From contig QHMH01000011.1 in the NCBI GenBank assembly GCA_003258795.1, forward strand, positions 62,001-126,000: 64,000 bases of DNA. Reading direction: 5' to 3'. A program made the translations under genes and the position numbers. The notes under the pieces are model-generated. The model saw only the letters and a program-made list of their open reading frames with translations. It did no database searches and had not been told where the DNA came from. The DNA comes from Candidatus Melainabacteria bacterium. GTDB lineage: Bacteria; Cyanobacteriota; Vampirovibrionia; Gastranaerophilales; Gastranaerophilaceae. Below, piece by piece: positions 61,764 to 64,000 of this stretch. Numbering within the stretch: position 1 is the stretch's first letter; the number at the start of each line of letters is the position of its first letter.

Positions 61764-63464
61764 TTAATACATCTTTTTTGATTTTTTCCTTATTGCGCTG
61801 AGCATATACTCGTAGAAACCTCTAACTTCACCTAACGCATCAAAAGAAACATATTCTGGAGATATGGTATAGCTTATTATAGAAGCTTTTTTGAGTTTTT
61901 TTGCATAACATTTCAAAAATCTTTCAAAACCTTTTTTTAGATCTATTGGCATATTTTCTAAATAGAAAAAGCTATCAAATCCGGAATTTGTAAAATAATC
62001 AGCATCAACACTTAAAATAAAAGATTTATTTAATTTTGGAAGTGTTTTTTGTGTACAAGTATAAATGTTTACGAGTCTATATTTTCCTGTTTTAAGCTTA
62101 TCCTTGATTTCTTTTTTGGTATACATAACAGATTCAGAAACAATTATTGAGGTTTCTACCTCAAATAAGAAGGTTTGTTTTAATGGTTTAGAAAAATCTC
62201 GATAAACATTATTTATATCGTAATTTCCTTTATATTCTTTCGCATTAGAAACATTTTCTCCAAAATAGTGACAAACATTGTCAATATAGAAGAATTGCTC
62301 ATCTGGGACAACCCAATAAACATCACTTACACAATACTTTGAAATAACAGTGTTGACCCAATCTGCAATAGAGGTAGTAATTTTTGTGTTAACAAAAATA
62401 TCGCTGTGTGTATCAAATGTAACAAGGGTTTTTGGAATTGGAATATACCTTCTTTGGGCATGTCTTAAAACATCAACAGCTTCATTATGGTTTTTGTTGA
62501 CATCAGCGAGCAAAACATTTTTTAAAGATGCTTCATAAGGTTTGGAAATATTTGACTCTGGCAAAAAACTTTTTTTATTAGGTTTTAGATTTACGTCTTT
62601 TTTAACAACCTCATTACTTTCAAAAACATCAATTCCTTTTAAAATTTTAATAAGTGGTTCTTTGTCTTTTTCATCCCAAAATCTTTCAGGCAAAACTCGC
62701 CTTAAATTTGATACGTGAAAGAATGTGTTTCTACCATAATCTAAAAGAGATAAAGCAACATCAGAAATAAAAATATCAAGTTTGTTTAGCGTTTTTTTTT
62801 GTTCTTCAGTTAAGATTGATGTCAATTTGTCTGCTAAAAACTCAACATCTTTTTTGTTGTTTCTGTCTGAAATTTTCAAAATTTCAAAAAGAGAATTATA
62901 CTGTTCATCGTTTATAAACCCATTGTATACAAGTTTTCGTCCACATTGAAAAGAATACCATTTTCTCAAATCTTCTTTGTTTAACCCGTGCATTTTGCCG
63001 TTATCAAGAATTTCATCATTAAGACCTTGATACTCATCACTATATCCAAAGACTTTTCTCAAAATTCTTTGTTTATCCGATGTCACCAAATCCATAATAT
63101 CATCACAGCTCATGTTAATAAGATTTACTGCTTTTTCATAAGTTAGACCATCCTTAAAAATTAGTTTTCCACTTTTAATCTTTTTAGCCAATTTCTTTAA
63201 ACACAAATTTTTGCTATCAGGCATAGTTTTGGCGTTTTTCAAAACGTTATCTAATATTAACAAGTCGTTTTTTATCTGTTCTTTAGAAACTTTACCTTCA
63301 AATGAAAAACCAAATAAATCCTTGAAGAATTTTCTATCTTGAAATCTGTCACTTGAATAATCTTTTGTTTTAATTTTTCGAGAATTTGACCAATGTTTTT
63401 CGATTGCAATTATTCCCAAAACTAAAGCAATAATTCCTACAATTATAAACAAATTTACACTCAT
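61764..63464 (-). CDS. Membrane-anchored protein with C-terminal UPF0489/arginase-like domain
   Basis: 566 residues. Residues 4-22 form one transmembrane helix (LFIIVGIIALVLGIIAI). Residues 60-300 are a charged helical region, unrecognised. From about residue 345 the order TLVTFDTHSDIFV, DVYWVVPDEQFFY, and FILSVDADYFTNSGFDS matches the Asp/His metal loops of UPF0489 and the arginase fold. The catalytic role is unknown. A TATAAT box lies about 35 bases upstream. Confidence 0.55.
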   Translation of the reverse strand: MSVNLFIIVGIIALVLGIIAIEKHWSNSRKIKTKDYSSDRFQDRKFFKDLFGFSFEGKVSKEQIKNDLLILDNVLKNAKTMPDSKNLCLKKLAKKIKSGKLIFKDGLTYEKAVNLINMSCDDIMDLVTSDKQRILRKVFGYSDEYQGLNDEILDNGKMHGLNKEDLRKWYSFQCGRKLVYNGFINDEQYNSLFEILKISDRNNKKDVEFLADKLTSILTEEQKKTLNKLDIFISDVALSLLDYGRNTFFHVSNLRRVLPERFWDEKDKEPLIKILKGIDVFESNEVVKKDVNLKPNKKSFLPESNISKPYEASLKNVLLADVNKNHNEAVDVLRHAQRRYIPIPKTLVTFDTHSDIFVNTKITTSIADWVNTVISKYCVSDVYWVVPDEQFFYIDNVCHYFGENVSNAKEYKGNYDINNVYRDFSKPLKQTFLFEVETSIIVSESVMYTKKEIKDKLKTGKYRLVNIYTCTQKTLPKLNKSFILSVDADYFTNSGFDSFFYLENMPIDLKKGFERFLKCYAKKLKKASIISYTISPEYVSFDALGEVRGFYEYMLSAIRKKSKKMY

Positions 63465-63674
63465 TTCAGTTTTCTCTTTTCGTAATGTACTCGTGATTAT
63501 AGCACAAGAATTCGTCTTTACAAAAACATTATACTATGCTAAAATTTTCTTATAGTTGTAGCAGATGGATTTTTATAATATATGCGATAAAAAGTAAAAA
63601 ATATCTTTGAAAATGACCTCGATATCTTATCGGGGAGATTGTGTATATTATAAAAATAGAAAAGGTAGTATAAA

Positions 63675-64000
63675 ATGGTTTTATCAAAGGTCCTGATATT
63701 GACAGTATTCTTTGCAATAATGTTAATAACTATTGTTGTATTCCAACAAAATAAATTGAATAGCATATTAAAACAAAACTTAAGAAATCAAGCAAATTCT
63801 GAAGAAAGAGAAAACTTAATCAAGAAAGAAGCTTTAATTACAGCAAGAGAAACTCTTCAAGAAGAATATGAAAAACAAAACAATGAAATTAGAGAACGTC
63901 GTCAAGAATTGTCAAAATTGGAAAACAAACTTTCCGAAAGACAAGATGCATTGGATGAAAAAATTCAAGAAAACGTAGATAAAGAAGTTTCGTTGCAAAA
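63675..64000 (+). CDS. rny: Ribonuclease Y, N-terminal part (cut by window edge)
   Basis: 108 codons visible: one transmembrane helix (ILTVFFAIMLITIVVF) then the coiled coil typical of RNase Y (KKEALITARETLQEEYEKQ, RERRQELSKLENKLSERQD). The KH and HD domains would lie to the right. It is the membrane-anchored endonuclease that starts mRNA decay. AAAAGG lies about ten bases before the ATG. Confidence 0.85.
   Translation, partial: MVLSKVLILTVFFAIMLITIVVFQQNKLNSILKQNLRNQANSEERENLIKKEALITARETLQEEYEKQNNEIRERRQELSKLENKLSERQDALDEKIQENVDKEVSLQ

Noticed and set aside
63600..63660. Stem CTCGATA/TATCGGGG before rny as terminator or sigma-28 -10 on the minus strand
   Set aside because: There is no T-run after the stem, and no -35 or gene at the right distance on the minus strand.
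1..64000. CRISPR array, IS element or intact prophage
   Set aside because: No regularly spaced repeats, transposase, integrase or phage structural genes were found on reading through the window.

Overview
The window is AT-rich (roughly two thirds A+T by eye). It looks like the chromosome of a diderm relative of Cyanobacteria, most likely a gut Gastranaerophilales / 'Melainabacteria' (Vampirovibrionia) lineage. The evidence is an outer-membrane machinery (LptD/OstA-like protein, OmpH/Skp, TolC-like and TpsB-like barrels), tRNAs and a tmRNA that do not encode CCA, and a tmRNA tag starting with the NNVV-type core seen in cyanobacteria. The order rpsF-ssb-rpsR and many lineage-specific proteins without recognisable families also fit. 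The taxonomic call is inference from content, not from a search. I saw no rRNA, CRISPR array, intact IS element or prophage.

Layout. 1-11.3 kb: end of a U32 peptidase gene, a TPR gene, a zincin, a VWA protein, a PHP phosphoesterase, membrane proteins including a GT-C glycosyltransferase, RNase PH, and a divergent PurD-like ATP-grasp enzyme. 11.4-15.3 kb: a ferredoxin and an unusual periplasmic-binding/TolC fusion divergent from a TetR gene whose promoter carries a palindrome. 15.3-18.3 kb: NrdG-like radical SAM activase, dapF, then rpsF-ssb-rpsR-small gene-tRNA-Met. 18.3-35.2 kb: housekeeping and envelope metabolism (pgeF, ArnT-like transferase, glyS, a response regulator and kinase pair, a lytic transglycosylase, a phosphohexomutase, two PlsC acyltransferases, a second ssb, a DUF1537 kinase plus PdxA pair, asparaginase II, CDF transporter).

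35.3-38.6 kb holds three related coiled-coil proteins of unknown function. Each has its own promoter resembling the flagellar sigma-28 consensus, and two share an identical 17-bp upstream element at the same distance. This is the best candidate in the window for an undescribed system. 38.7-53.2 kb: nagZ, folate cyclo-ligase, TPR protein, glutaredoxin, a long Alu-containing SRP RNA, mutS, tRNA-Lys, an orphan HigA-like antitoxin next to a decapitated toxin, a UvrA paralogue, class II aldolase, LptD-like protein, and an EnvC-like M23 protein preceded by a 34-residue membrane microprotein.

53.3-64 kb: a P-loop/TPR protein, rsmG, skp, then a scarred stretch (57.2-59.2 kb) with a 5'-truncated TpsB barrel of higher GC, fragments of two other genes and a frameshifted AAA ATPase. 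This is followed by tmRNA, an M49-like zinc peptidase, a protein with a UPF0489/arginase-like end, and the start of rny.

Two general regulatory themes stand out. At least seven genes have a -10 hexamer ending 6-7 bases before the start codon, which predicts leaderless mRNAs beside ordinary GGAG/AAGG-led genes. Several lineage-specific genes appear to be controlled by sigma-28-like promoters.
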